22,688 nucleotides of DNA from Candidatus Nealsoniibacteriota bacterium (GTDB lineage: Bacteria > Patescibacteriota > Minisyncoccia > Minisyncoccales > PWPS01): assembly GCA_003557065.1 (NCBI GenBank), contig PWPS01000013.1, positions 1 through 22,688 on the forward strand, written 5' to 3'. The notes under the pieces are model-generated. The model worked only from the letters and a program-made list of their open reading frames with translations. It did no database searches and was not told where the DNA came from. Shown in pieces: positions 14,488 to 21,729 of the stretch; positions within the stretch are counted from its first letter, which is position 1, and every line of letters starts with the position of its first letter. The position numbers and the translations under genes were made by a program.

Positions 14488-15856
14488 TTTTATTAATAAT
14501 CTTAATGTGTAGTTCATCCAATTGATCCTTTACAAGATCCGCGGAAGGAGTTCCCATCATCAAACCTCTCCCATCACCGGTCTTCGGAAATGCCATTACC
14601 TCTCGAATGTTTTCTTCACCGAACATCACCATTAAAAACCTTTCAAACCCAAAAGCGATTCCACCATGTGGCGGAGCACCATATTCGAAAGCATCAAGTA
14701 AATGACCGAACTTCTCCCTTATTTCTTTCTTATTATGACCTAAAACCTCAAAAACGGCTTCCAATATCTCGGGCCTGTGAGATCTGATACTTCCTCCACC
14801 TATCTCATTACCGTTTAAGACCAAATCGTATTGATGTGCTAACACATCTCCCGGGTTTTTTTTAATTTTCTCAGGATCATCTTCGACAGGCATCGTAAAA
14901 GGATGATGTTCCGAGCGCCAACCGTTATCCACTTTTTCAAACATCGGAAAATCAACCACGAAAGCAAAGGCCAATTCGTCCGATTCTTCTCTAAGATCCG
15001 GACGGTCACTATTATATTTTTTAATCGCTTCTTTATAGGGAATACGTGGAAAAGGAACCTCCTTTATTCTTTTTTCCGGAAAAAGATTTTTTATGATACT
15101 GATATACATTTTCTCGACAAGCTCCAAGATTTCATCTCGACTCATAAATGAAACCTCCATATCCAATTGGGTAAATTCCGCCTGTCTGTCCGCTCTTATA
15201 TCTTCGTCACGGAAACATCTTGCGAACTGAAAATATTTTTCTATCCCCCCTACCATAAGAAGCTGCTTGTATTGCTGGGGGCTCTGCGGCAATGCATAAA
15301 AATGACCCGCCTGTTTTCTGGAAGGAACAAGAAAATCTCTAGCGCCTTCCGGAGTGGATTTCGTAAGTATCGGAGTTTCTACTTCCACAAAGCCTTCATC
15401 GGTCAAAAAGTTTCTAAAAAAATGAGCTATTTCATGTCTTTTTCTCAAGTTTCTCTGTATTCTATCTCTTCTCATGTCAATATATCTGTATTTCATTCTT
15501 AACTCTTCGGAAACCTCTTTACCATCAGTATCAACATCGAAGGGAGGAGTTTTGGATTCGGACAAAACCTCGACCGATTCAGCAGCAACTTCTATTGTAC
15601 CGGTCGGTATCTCATCATTTATCATATTCTCGGGTCTTTTTTTTACTTCACCGACAATTTCTACCACCCACTCACTCTTAAGATCCTCCACCATTCCCAA
15701 AGAATTAGGTGGAAAAACCACCTGAACCATTCCGGCTCTATCACGAAGGTCCAAAAAAGCAATTTTACCGTGCGATCTTATAGTATTTACCCATCCGGAC
15801 AATCTAATTTTTTGTCCTACTTTTTCAGTAGATTCGATAGTTAAAGTCCTATGCAT
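14477..15856 (-). CDS. aspS: aspartyl-tRNA synthetase, compact form without GAD domain
   Basis: Class II synthetase charging tRNA-Asp (and tRNA-Asn if non-discriminating, which cannot be told here). The N-terminal OB-fold anticodon-binding domain (about 1-105) has IRLSGWVNTIRSHGKIAFLDLRDRAG and leads to YRYIDMRR. The catalytic core has the flipping-loop region TKSTPEGARDFLVPSR (165-180), QSPQQYKQLL, motif 2 FRDEDIRADRQAEFTQLD (215-232) and motif 3 GIAFGFERF (399-407). Bacterial AspRS is about 590 residues with a GAD domain of about 130 residues after SDKPDLR. Here SDRPDLR (283-289) runs almost directly into FVVDFPMFE, so that domain is absent and length drops to 459. The reading frame is intact. 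It starts 2 bp after the response regulator. Confidence 0.96.
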   Translation of the reverse strand: MHRTLTIESTEKVGQKIRLSGWVNTIRSHGKIAFLDLRDRAGMVQVVFPPNSLGMVEDLKSEWVVEIVGEVKKRPENMINDEIPTGTIEVAAESVEVLSESKTPPFDVDTDGKEVSEELRMKYRYIDMRRDRIQRNLRKRHEIAHFFRNFLTDEGFVEVETPILTKSTPEGARDFLVPSRKQAGHFYALPQSPQQYKQLLMVGGIEKYFQFARCFRDEDIRADRQAEFTQLDMEVSFMSRDEILELVEKMYISIIKNLFPEKRIKEVPFPRIPYKEAIKKYNSDRPDLREESDELAFAFVVDFPMFEKVDNGWRSEHHPFTMPVEDDPEKIKKNPGDVLAHQYDLVLNGNEIGGGSIRSHRPEILEAVFEVLGHNKKEIREKFGHLLDAFEYGAPPHGGIAFGFERFLMVMFGEENIREVMAFPKTGDGRGLMMGTPSADLVKDQLDELHIKIINKNEK

Positions 15857-15858
15857 TT

Positions 15859-16230
15859 TTATTGTATGTATTTTATTGATTTTTCTAAAATTTCCTTGGG
15901 TGTATGATCCGTTTTGATTAGATAATCTTTGGCGCCGAGTCGCAATGCTTCATCTTTTGATTCTTTGTCATCGTAATTGGAAAAAGCAACTACGGGAGTC
16001 TCAGCTATAGAATTATCGTCCAACCTCCTTAATTTAAGCAAAAAAGAAATTCCCGTCTCTCCCGGAAGAAGAATATCAAGAAGAACAAGATCGGGTTTGT
16101 TGTTTTTAGCTATATCAATAGCCTCATCAACTCCCGTCGCGGTAAAAACCTCGTTCCCGGCAGCTTCAAAAACATCTCTGTACATTTGAGCCAACATCGT
16201 CTCATCTTCAATTATTAAAATTTTTGACAT
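15859..16230 (-). CDS. stand-alone response-regulator receiver protein
   Basis: A 123-residue CheY-like receiver with no output domain. Acidic pocket Asp9/Glu10 (IIEDE), phosphoacceptor Asp52 (LVLLDILLPGETG), switch Ser84 (VVAFSNYDD) and Lys106 (GAKDYLIKTD) are all present. It should be phosphorylated by a histidine kinase and act by protein contacts; no kinase is in the window. It is the first gene of the nine-gene operon, 2 bp before aspS, with a promoter at 16255-16283, so its level is tied to wall synthesis and aminoacylation genes. Confidence 0.93.
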   Translation of the reverse strand: MSKILIIEDETMLAQMYRDVFEAAGNEVFTATGVDEAIDIAKNNKPDLVLLDILLPGETGISFLLKLRRLDDNSIAETPVVAFSNYDDKESKDEALRLGAKDYLIKTDHTPKEILEKSIKYIQ

Positions 16231-16254
16231 ATTATATCATTTTGCTTTAGAGCA

Positions 16255-16283
16255 ATTATACTAAAATAAGAGCCGAAATACAA
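16255..16283 (-). promoter_or_regulatory. promoter of the nine-gene wall/aminoacylation operon
   Basis: On the - strand there is TTGTAT (16283-16278), a 17-nt spacer and a perfect TATAAT (16260-16255). The predicted leader to the ATG at 16230 is about 18 nt, without a Shine-Dalgarno sequence. Confidence 0.65.
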
Positions 16284-16310
16284 AAAAACGGACACCCCCT
16301 CGGATGCCCG
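16282..16310 (-). terminator. Rho-independent terminator of the 132-aa gene
   Basis: On the - strand a 9-bp stem (CGGGCATCC with GGGTGTCCG, two G-T pairs, 16310-16289) has a 4-nt loop and is followed by seven T (16288-16282). It ends transcription 10 bp after the 132-aa gene's stop and separates it from the operon promoter, whose -35 box overlaps the T-run. Confidence 0.85.
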
Positions 16311-16319
16311 TGACTTAAA

Positions 16320-16718
16320 TTAAAGACTTTCAAAGTATTCAGCTAAATCAAGTGCTTCTTGTTGAAAGATCGCCCTTGTTGCATTTCTTTGTATCGGCCT
16401 GAGTAGCCACTCCCCTGTTCTGTATTGCGAAACTTCCCATTCAATTCCGTTTTCCGACTTATATTCTGATATCAGAGATCTGACTACATCGACATCATCC
16501 CCGCCTATTTTTACCCATGGATAGGATAATCTTATTACCCACGAGTCATCACTCTCAAAGCAAGGCATGATATCTTCATGACCCTCACAACTTTTGTAGG
16601 TTTTTACTCCCAATTTTGCATTGAGAATAAAAACTAAAGGTGCGATATGGGGATCGATCTCTTCCTTGATTTTCAATTCTTCTTTGCATCTGATTGCAAA
16701 AGAGCTACTTACTGTCAT
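16320..16718 (-). CDS. hypothetical protein with SCEGH motif (132 aa)
   Basis: A soluble 132-residue protein. The most marked element is TYKSCEGHEDIMPCF (40-54), with Ser43, Cys44, Glu45, Gly46, His47 and a further Cys53, followed by WVIRLSYPWV. A T-x-SC-x-GH motif followed by a beta-strand-like stretch recurs in small uncharacterised bacterial proteins and recalls the SSC-x-GR start of TYW3-like proteins, but the similarity is too short to assign a function. It has its own promoter (16743-16771), the only strong Shine-Dalgarno sequence noticed in the window (16724-16736) and its own terminator (16282-16310). It is thus an independently expressed single gene, although read-through from tig is possible. 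Confidence 0.78.
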   Translation of the reverse strand: MTVSSSFAIRCKEELKIKEEIDPHIAPLVFILNAKLGVKTYKSCEGHEDIMPCFESDDSWVIRLSYPWVKIGGDDVDVVRSLISEYKSENGIEWEVSQYRTGEWLLRPIQRNATRAIFQQEALDLAEYFESL

Positions 16719-16723
16719 TGTAC

Positions 16724-16736
16724 TCCCCTCCTCCTC
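16724..16736 (-). promoter_or_regulatory. strong Shine-Dalgarno site of the 132-aa gene
   Basis: On the - strand GAGGAGGAGGGGA lies about 5 nt upstream of the ATG at 16718. Most other start codons here lack any purine-rich site, so this fixes the start and suggests high translation. Confidence 0.8.
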
Positions 16737-16742
16737 AATTAA

Positions 16743-16771
16743 TTTATACCATCAAAACGATAATAAATCAA
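16743..16771 (-). promoter_or_regulatory. promoter of the 132-aa gene
   Basis: On the - strand there is TTGATT (16771-16766), a 17-nt spacer and TATAAA (16748-16743). The -35 box overlaps the last codons of tig. Confidence 0.62.
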
Positions 16772-18057
16772 GATTTCATTAGGAAATCGAAAAGTTTTTG
16801 ATTTTTTTTCAGGTCTTGTATATAAGAACGAAGTCGTTCCAAGCTTTCTTGGGTTTCTTCTTCCTTGGTGCGACCCGACATCTTAAAATGCTTATCAACC
16901 TCTTCTTCAACCTCTTCTTCCGAAACTTCAATATCTTCTTTTTCCGAAATTTTATGTAGTATTATTGCTGCGGCAACATTTTCTTCAGCTTTATCGCTCC
17001 ACTCGCTCCTGAGATCTTCTTCCTTTTTTCCAATTTGATTCAAATAATCTTCAAATCCCACTCCACTTTGGCTAAGCTGCATTTCCAATTGACTTTTCAT
17101 ATTGTCGATCTCTCTTTCAACCAAAATATCCGGAATATCCACTTCCGTATTTTTAATTAACGATTGAACTATTTTCATTTTGAGAGCCTCTTCGTTTTCG
17201 GTCTTTTTCTCCGATTCGATACCTTCTCGCACTTTTTCTTTCAACTCATCAAGCCCGGAAACATTATGATGAAGTGATTTTGCAAAATCATCCGTGAGCT
17301 CGGGGAGCTCCTTTTCTTTTACGGAATTAAGTTTTAAACTGAAATCTATCTTCTTACCGGCTAAGTGCTCATTACCACTGTCTTCCGGTATTTCAATTTT
17401 AAATTCTTTTTCTTCTCCGGCTTTCATTTTCAATATCTGATCTTCAAATCCTTCAAGTGTAGCAAATTGGCCGGTTCCGAGTTCGAAGTTAAAATCTTCC
17501 TCTTTTATTTCATTTTCATCATCCAATTTCCCCTTAAAATCTATACTCACGCTATCTCCTTTTTTTGCCTCTCTGTCAACCTCTTTTCTTGTGGCTCTAC
17601 TTTCTCTGATTCTTTCCATCGTCTCATCAACCTCTTTTTCTTCCACTTTAACCTCTTTTGATTCTTTTTTAACGATTTCCTTAGCTATTTTTTCGTAATC
17701 CGGTAAATCGACTTCGGGCATTATGTAAAATTTTGCTTTGTATATGAAGGGATTACCCGGTGCAAGTTGAGAAAACTCAACTTCAGGTTGAGAAATCGGA
17801 AAAAGATCTTTTTCCTTTATTGCCTCGGGATAAGTTTCTTCTATAGCTTTTTTCGCCGCCTCCTCCCAAACTTTTTCTTTTCCAACTGCGTTTTCAACTA
17901 CCTCTTTAGGTGCATTTCCGGGACGAAAACCCTTTATCTTCATTTCCGAAGAAAGTTCATTTACCGCTTCGGTCAAATGCTTCTCCATTTCCTCTACCGA
18001 AACGGTGATCTTCATTTCCTTTTTTGATTTTTCCAGATCTTCAAGTTGTATCTCCAT
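16768..18057 (-). CDS. tig: trigger factor (ribosome-associated chaperone and peptidyl-prolyl isomerase)
   Basis: Binds L23 at the tunnel exit and folds nascent chains. The N-terminal ribosome-binding domain (about 1-115) has the signature loop as GFRPGNAP (43-50; usually GFRxGKxP). The central FKBP-type PPIase domain is at about 160-250 (KKGDSVSIDFKGKLDDE, FELGTGQFATLEGFEDQILKMKAGEEKEF), followed by the C-terminal helical cradle, rich in Glu/Lys. 429 residues is the normal full length. It has its own promoter: a perfect TATAAT ends 9 nt before the ATG, so the message may be leaderless. The usual neighbours clpP/clpX are absent from the window. Confidence 0.96.
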   Translation of the reverse strand: MEIQLEDLEKSKKEMKITVSVEEMEKHLTEAVNELSSEMKIKGFRPGNAPKEVVENAVGKEKVWEEAAKKAIEETYPEAIKEKDLFPISQPEVEFSQLAPGNPFIYKAKFYIMPEVDLPDYEKIAKEIVKKESKEVKVEEKEVDETMERIRESRATRKEVDREAKKGDSVSIDFKGKLDDENEIKEEDFNFELGTGQFATLEGFEDQILKMKAGEEKEFKIEIPEDSGNEHLAGKKIDFSLKLNSVKEKELPELTDDFAKSLHHNVSGLDELKEKVREGIESEKKTENEEALKMKIVQSLIKNTEVDIPDILVEREIDNMKSQLEMQLSQSGVGFEDYLNQIGKKEEDLRSEWSDKAEENVAAAIILHKISEKEDIEVSEEEVEEEVDKHFKMSGRTKEEETQESLERLRSYIQDLKKNQKLFDFLMKS

Positions 18058-18066
18058 GTTTTTTTA

Positions 18067-18072
18067 ATTATA
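18067..18072 (-). promoter_or_regulatory. tig -10 box, probably leaderless
   Basis: On the - strand a perfect TATAAT ends 9 nt before the tig ATG (A-rich gap TAAAAAAAC). No convincing -35 is seen at 16-18 nt; a TG lies 2 nt upstream. Transcription would begin about 3 nt before the ATG. Confidence 0.55.
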
Positions 18073-18130
18073 AACAATTGGCTATAAGAATAGCATATCA
18101 AAGACAATAGTCCAATTTTAATTACTTGAT

Positions 18131-18574
18131 TTATTCCCCCATAATCTGAACCTGTATTTTTCGTGGACGAGCTCTATCCAATTCCACAAAAAGAATGCGT
18201 TGCCACGTACCTAATTGTAGATTACCTCCAATTAGATTTATCGTGTTGCTCGGAGTAAGGTAGATCGCTTTACAGTGCGAATGCCCGTTAGCACACTCAT
18301 CATCACACATATTCACCGTTCTAACATCGAAATTGTCATGGTTGTACTCATGATCAACCGGAGCCAATTCCATTAAATTATCTCTAATATCATCAAGCAG
18401 TAAAGGTTCATTTTCATTCATTATAATCATCGCCGTGGTGTGCATTGTCTGCACATTAACCAAACCGTTTTTGATGCCGGATTCTTTTATAAAATCATCA
18501 ATTTCATCGGTTAAATCAAAAAACTCTAAACACTTTTTTGTATCTATCTTGATCGTTTTATTTTTTATTTTCAT
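18131..18574 (-). CDS. yjbQ: UPF0047/YjbQ family protein
   Basis: A 147-residue single-domain protein of the YjbQ family, members of which show weak thiamine-phosphate synthase activity; the true role is unsettled. Signature residues are all present: VQTMHTTAMIIMNENEP (41-57), Asp61/Asp62, HEYNHDNF (75-82), NGHSHCKA (96-103), LQLGTWQRI (119-127) and ELDRARPRKI (131-140). The clustered His/Asp residues form the presumed metal or phosphate pocket. Its ATG overlaps the stop of the polyprenyl synthetase gene (ATGA), so the two are co-translated. Confidence 0.92.
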   Translation of the reverse strand: MKIKNKTIKIDTKKCLEFFDLTDEIDDFIKESGIKNGLVNVQTMHTTAMIIMNENEPLLLDDIRDNLMELAPVDHEYNHDNFDVRTVNMCDDECANGHSHCKAIYLTPSNTINLIGGNLQLGTWQRILFVELDRARPRKIQVQIMGE

Positions 18575-19560
18575 TTTTTTCTTTTACTAAGATAATCTAC
18601 AATCATTTTTAAATTCTCTTTTGCCGCAGTCCGAGGAAGGCTTTCAATTAGCTGCAGCGCCCGGTCGGCATGCTTTCTGTAAAGAAGCTCAGCTTCTTTT
18701 TTAGCGTTGGTTTTATTGATTATTGTCATCGCTTCTTCGACCAGCTCTTCATCTATTGTTTCCCGAGAAATCAATTTTGTCAATTCCGGCTTTTTCTTTG
18801 AGGCTAAAAGGAGTACGATATTACCTCCTTTTCTTTCCTTTATATCCTTCCCTATTTCTTTCCCGAAATCTTCTTCATTTCCGAATATATCCAAAACATC
18901 GTCTCTGATCTGATAAGCTATCCCCAGCTCCTTTCCAAATTCTTCGGAAATATTTAAATATTTATCTCCACCACCTAAAAAAGAACCCATCATACAAGAC
19001 GCTCTGAACAAAGCTGCCGTTTTCTTTTCTACCATCTCAAAATAATCCGAAAACTCGATATTCTCATAGTGATGTTTTTTAAAAAAGGGTTCGTTGCGCA
19101 CCTCTCCCCTCTCTTGAAGAATATCGATTATCTCTCCCTCCATGACCAACTTCGTTTCTTTGGAAAATATTTCTAAAATTTTAGGATGATACCCTTTGAG
19201 TAGATCGACAATGCTGGAGAAATAAAAAGAACTGACACACATGGTCATCGATTTACCGTATTTCTTCCAAGAGGTATCCACACCCCTTCTAATCTCACCT
19301 TTGTCTATTATATCGTCAATGAGAAGACTGTAGTTGTGAAATATCTCCAATGCGGCAGCAGGAAAAATTGACTTGTTTTCATCTTTTCCTCCCGAAGCGA
19401 GAAAAAAATTAACCAATAAAAATGGTCTCAGTCTTTTTCCTCCCGTTTTTATTTGATATGTAATTAAATCCAAAAATCTTTCGTCCTGATTTTGAGAAAG
19501 ATAATCGATCATTACCTTATCCGTCTTTTGAGTCACTTTATTCAATTCATCTAAAAGCAT
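18571..19560 (-). CDS. polyprenyl (probably short-chain) diphosphate synthase
   Basis: Trans-type isoprenyl diphosphate synthase condensing isopentenyl diphosphate with allylic primers; 329 residues. It has KTGGKRLRP (38-46), first Asp-rich motif DDIID (82-86) followed by RRG, and second motif DDVLD (220-224). Tyr77, five residues before the first motif, normally shortens the product. There is no two-residue insertion of the bacterial FPP synthase kind, so the geometry is nearer archaeal-type GGPP/FPP synthases. The tail of the second motif reads KDIKERKGGN instead of the bacterial GK-x-T-x-P. The product, probably C15-C20, could feed longer-chain prenyl lipids; this is inference. A strong terminator hairpin ends only a few bases before its ATG, and no promoter of its own is seen. 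Confidence 0.92.
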   Translation of the reverse strand: MLLDELNKVTQKTDKVMIDYLSQNQDERFLDLITYQIKTGGKRLRPFLLVNFFLASGGKDENKSIFPAAALEIFHNYSLLIDDIIDKGEIRRGVDTSWKKYGKSMTMCVSSFYFSSIVDLLKGYHPKILEIFSKETKLVMEGEIIDILQERGEVRNEPFFKKHHYENIEFSDYFEMVEKKTAALFRASCMMGSFLGGGDKYLNISEEFGKELGIAYQIRDDVLDIFGNEEDFGKEIGKDIKERKGGNIVLLLASKKKPELTKLISRETIDEELVEEAMTIINKTNAKKEAELLYRKHADRALQLIESLPRTAAKENLKMIVDYLSKRKK

Positions 19561-19565
19561 GAAAG

Positions 19566-19591
19566 AAAAAAACCGCCAAAAGGCGGTTTTT
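19566..19591 (-). terminator. terminator hairpin after the murC unit, next to the prenyl synthase start
   Basis: ACCGCC (19572-19577) and GGCGGT (19582-19587) form a perfect stem over a 4-nt loop, with A-runs and T-runs on both sides, so it can act in both directions. Read on the - strand it ends the thpR-murC unit; the T-rich tail runs into the ATG at 19560. Confidence 0.82.
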
Positions 19592-19598
19592 GCGGTTA

Positions 19599-19760
19599 CT
19601 ATTCTTCTTTTCCTTCCTCCACATCTTCACTTTCATCGTCTGGTTCGACAGGCTGATCGGTCTCCTCTTCTATTTCTTCAATTATCGCTTCTTTTTCTCC
19701 GCGAGTAACATACCAAATTATTACAGCCAGTAGAACTAATAAAATTATGATCCACTCCAT
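19599..19760 (-). CDS. small acidic membrane-anchored protein (53 aa), hypothetical
   Basis: A 53-residue protein: a hydrophobic segment at residues 2-18 (MEWIIILLVLLAVIIWYV), a short basic turn (TRGEK), then a strongly acidic tail rich in Glu and Asp. It is 1 bp after the murC stop and directly before a terminator, so it is the last gene of that operon. With the Arg/Lys just after the segment, the N-terminus would face out and the acidic tail would stay in the cytoplasm. No family is recognised. Operon position and codon style support coding. Confidence 0.68.
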   Translation of the reverse strand: MEWIIILLVLLAVIIWYVTRGEKEAIIEEIEEETDQPVEPDDESEDVEEGKEE

Positions 19761-19761
19761 A

Positions 19762-21063
19762 TTATTTAAAATTATTTTTTGGACCTTTCAAGGCTTCTTC
19801 AAGCCTATAAACATCACCTGCTCCAATTATAACTATAATTTCATCACCCTGCAAATTGCTCTTAATTTCTTCGGCAACAGTTTCCAGATCTCCCGGAATG
19901 TATTTGGTTTTTTTATTCTTTGATCTTGAAACTAATTTTTGGGAATCTATTTTTCTTTTTATCCATTCTTTTTCTCTTCCCGGAACACTATAGATATCGG
20001 TCACGAATAAATCAATCGGAGATTCATTGAACACGTCCACAAACCTGTCCTCCAGGTGAAGCGTTCGTTGATATTGGTGAGGTTGAAAAACAGCGAAAGC
20101 CGATGTTGGGAACTTCTCCGAAACCGCATTAAGAACGGCTTTCAGTTCCGTCGGATGATGTGCGTAATCAAGTATGATCTTGTGATCTTTTCCATTAATT
20201 TTAATATCCTTTTCTTCAAATCTTCGCCAACTTCCTTTGAATTGACTCAATTTTTCAAGTGCACTACCCGTATCGATCCCCAAAGTTTCAGCGACTTTTA
20301 TTGCGGCTAAACCATTTTCCAGATTATGATCTCCCGGAACTCTTAAAACCTTCTTTACGTCGGAAGCAATCGAATCATCTTTAGAAAATGAAATACCTGA
20401 AGATATCTTCAGCTTTCCCAAATTAGAATCTTCCTCATTATAGATAATCTTTCCACCCTCTTTGAGATTACTCAAGTATTTTCCGAATGTCGCAATCAGA
20501 TGATTCAGGTCCCGATAACAATCCAAATGTTCCTCTTCCAAATTGGTGAGAACGACAACATCGGGCGTATAGTTGAGTAAAGATCCTTGCCACTCATCAG
20601 CCTCTATCAGTAAATAATTCGATTGGCCTTTTTTGTAATTGGTGTTTTCAAATTCTTTCATTTTGGTTCCGACTATTACGGTAGGATCCAAATCTTCAAT
20701 ACATAAAGCAGTCATCGCCGTAGTGGTACTTTTTCCATGAGTACCCGATACCGCAATTGTGAAGTATTTCTCCGTTAACTTTCCAAGGGCTTCCGGATAA
20801 CTTAAAATCTCTAAATTCAATCGTTTTGCCTCTACCATTTCAGGATTATCTTCGGTTACGGCCGGTGAATAAATTATTGTTTGCACTCCCTGAGGAAGTT
20901 TTTTTCGGTGACCTTTATAAATTTCGGCACCAAGTTTTCTTAAATCTTCAGTCGTCTCATTTTCGATTAAGTCTGATCCGGTAACTTCCTTACCCTGGCC
21001 GATAAAATGTCTAGCCAATGCGGATATTCCTATTCCTCCTATTCCAATAAAGTGAATCTTCAT
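19762..21063 (-). CDS. murC: UDP-N-acetylmuramate:L-alanine ligase
   Basis: First amino-acid ligase of peptidoglycan precursor synthesis. The N-terminal Rossmann-like domain begins IHFIGIGGIGISALA (3-17), the MurC form (Mpl reads differently here). The ATP P-loop is GTHGKST (107-113); EADEWQGSLLNYTPDVVVLTNLEEEHLD follows. In the C-terminal domain ILDYAHHPTELKAVL and FQPHQYQRTLHLEDRFVDVF are canonical. 433 residues is at the short end for the family. It lies apart from the murD/ftsW/murG operon and is coupled to thpR by an ATGA overlap. Confidence 0.97.
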   Translation of the reverse strand: MKIHFIGIGGIGISALARHFIGQGKEVTGSDLIENETTEDLRKLGAEIYKGHRKKLPQGVQTIIYSPAVTEDNPEMVEAKRLNLEILSYPEALGKLTEKYFTIAVSGTHGKSTTTAMTALCIEDLDPTVIVGTKMKEFENTNYKKGQSNYLLIEADEWQGSLLNYTPDVVVLTNLEEEHLDCYRDLNHLIATFGKYLSNLKEGGKIIYNEEDSNLGKLKISSGISFSKDDSIASDVKKVLRVPGDHNLENGLAAIKVAETLGIDTGSALEKLSQFKGSWRRFEEKDIKINGKDHKIILDYAHHPTELKAVLNAVSEKFPTSAFAVFQPHQYQRTLHLEDRFVDVFNESPIDLFVTDIYSVPGREKEWIKRKIDSQKLVSRSKNKKTKYIPGDLETVAEEIKSNLQGDEIIVIIGAGDVYRLEEALKGPKNNFK

Positions 21064-21626
21064 TTTTTATTTTTATATGATTTTAATGTTATGTATTCGG
21101 GTCCCGCTTTTTTTAACTTACTTTCCATTATTTCCAAAGACTCTACCTCGAACTCCAAATCAAAAGAATCTTCCAAAAGCGGAATCTCTTCCAAGGGGAT
21201 TTTATTATAGTCGAACGACCGTGTCCTTCCCAGAGTTACATGAGTAATGAAATCTGAATCTTTTTCATAATTAATTATCTTCGACTTCTCCAAAAACAGA
21301 TCCAAATCATCTTTTAATTCAAGAAGTTTATCCGAAGACCCTCTAACCCAAATAAGTTTCGCTTTCCTTCTGGAGGGAAAATACTCCACCTTGCTTAATT
21401 TAATTGAAAAAGACGAAAACTGAAAATTAGAAAATTTCTCAATCATCTCATCAGCTTTCTCGGGTCTCATTGAGCCAAGAAAAGCTAAAGTGATGTGTAG
21501 ATTTTCCGAATCAACCCATTTTACCGCTCTTGATCCGAATTCTGACCTCAAGTTGTCCTGAAAATCAGCCAGAACTGACTTTATATCTTCAGGCAAGTTT
21601 ATCGCAATAAAAATTCTTTTCATCAT
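21060..21626 (-). CDS. thpR: RNA 2',3'-cyclic phosphodiesterase (LigT/ThpR, 2H family)
   Basis: Opens 2',3'-cyclic phosphates at RNA ends. The two catalytic H-x-T motifs are His44-Ile-Thr46 (ENLHITLAFLG) and His129-Val-Thr131 (FITHVTLGR), with the family start RIFIAINLPEDI. 188 residues is normal. Two tandem ATGs (21626 and 21623) are possible starts. A promoter (21636-21664) ends 9 nt upstream, so the mRNA is nearly leaderless. It is coupled to murC by ATGA. Confidence 0.94.
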   Translation of the reverse strand: MMKRIFIAINLPEDIKSVLADFQDNLRSEFGSRAVKWVDSENLHITLAFLGSMRPEKADEMIEKFSNFQFSSFSIKLSKVEYFPSRRKAKLIWVRGSSDKLLELKDDLDLFLEKSKIINYEKDSDFITHVTLGRTRSFDYNKIPLEEIPLLEDSFDLEFEVESLEIMESKLKKAGPEYITLKSYKNKK

Positions 21627-21635
21627 AGCTCTTTA

Positions 21636-21664
21636 ATTATGATTGAATAAGACCTTCATATCAA
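21636..21664 (-). promoter_or_regulatory. thpR-murC promoter
   Basis: On the - strand there is TTGATA (21664-21659), a 17-nt spacer and CATAAT (21641-21636), each 5/6 to consensus. The -10 ends 9 nt before the first ATG, so the leader is about 3 nt. Confidence 0.66.
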
Positions 21665-21712
21665 GACCGCTCTTAAATTTTAACTTAAAAAGATTTAATT
21701 TTTTTCGAAATA

Positions 21713-21721
21713 TGCTAGAAT
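21713..21721 (+). promoter_or_regulatory. extended -10 promoter of the radical SAM gene
   Basis: TGC directly followed by TAGAAT (21716-21721) is an extended -10; no good -35 is seen. The box ends 8 nt before the ATG at 21730, again leaving almost no leader. The 103-bp gap between thpR and this gene holds the two divergent promoters and an AT-rich stretch. Confidence 0.55.
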
Positions 21722-21729
21722 GAGACGTG

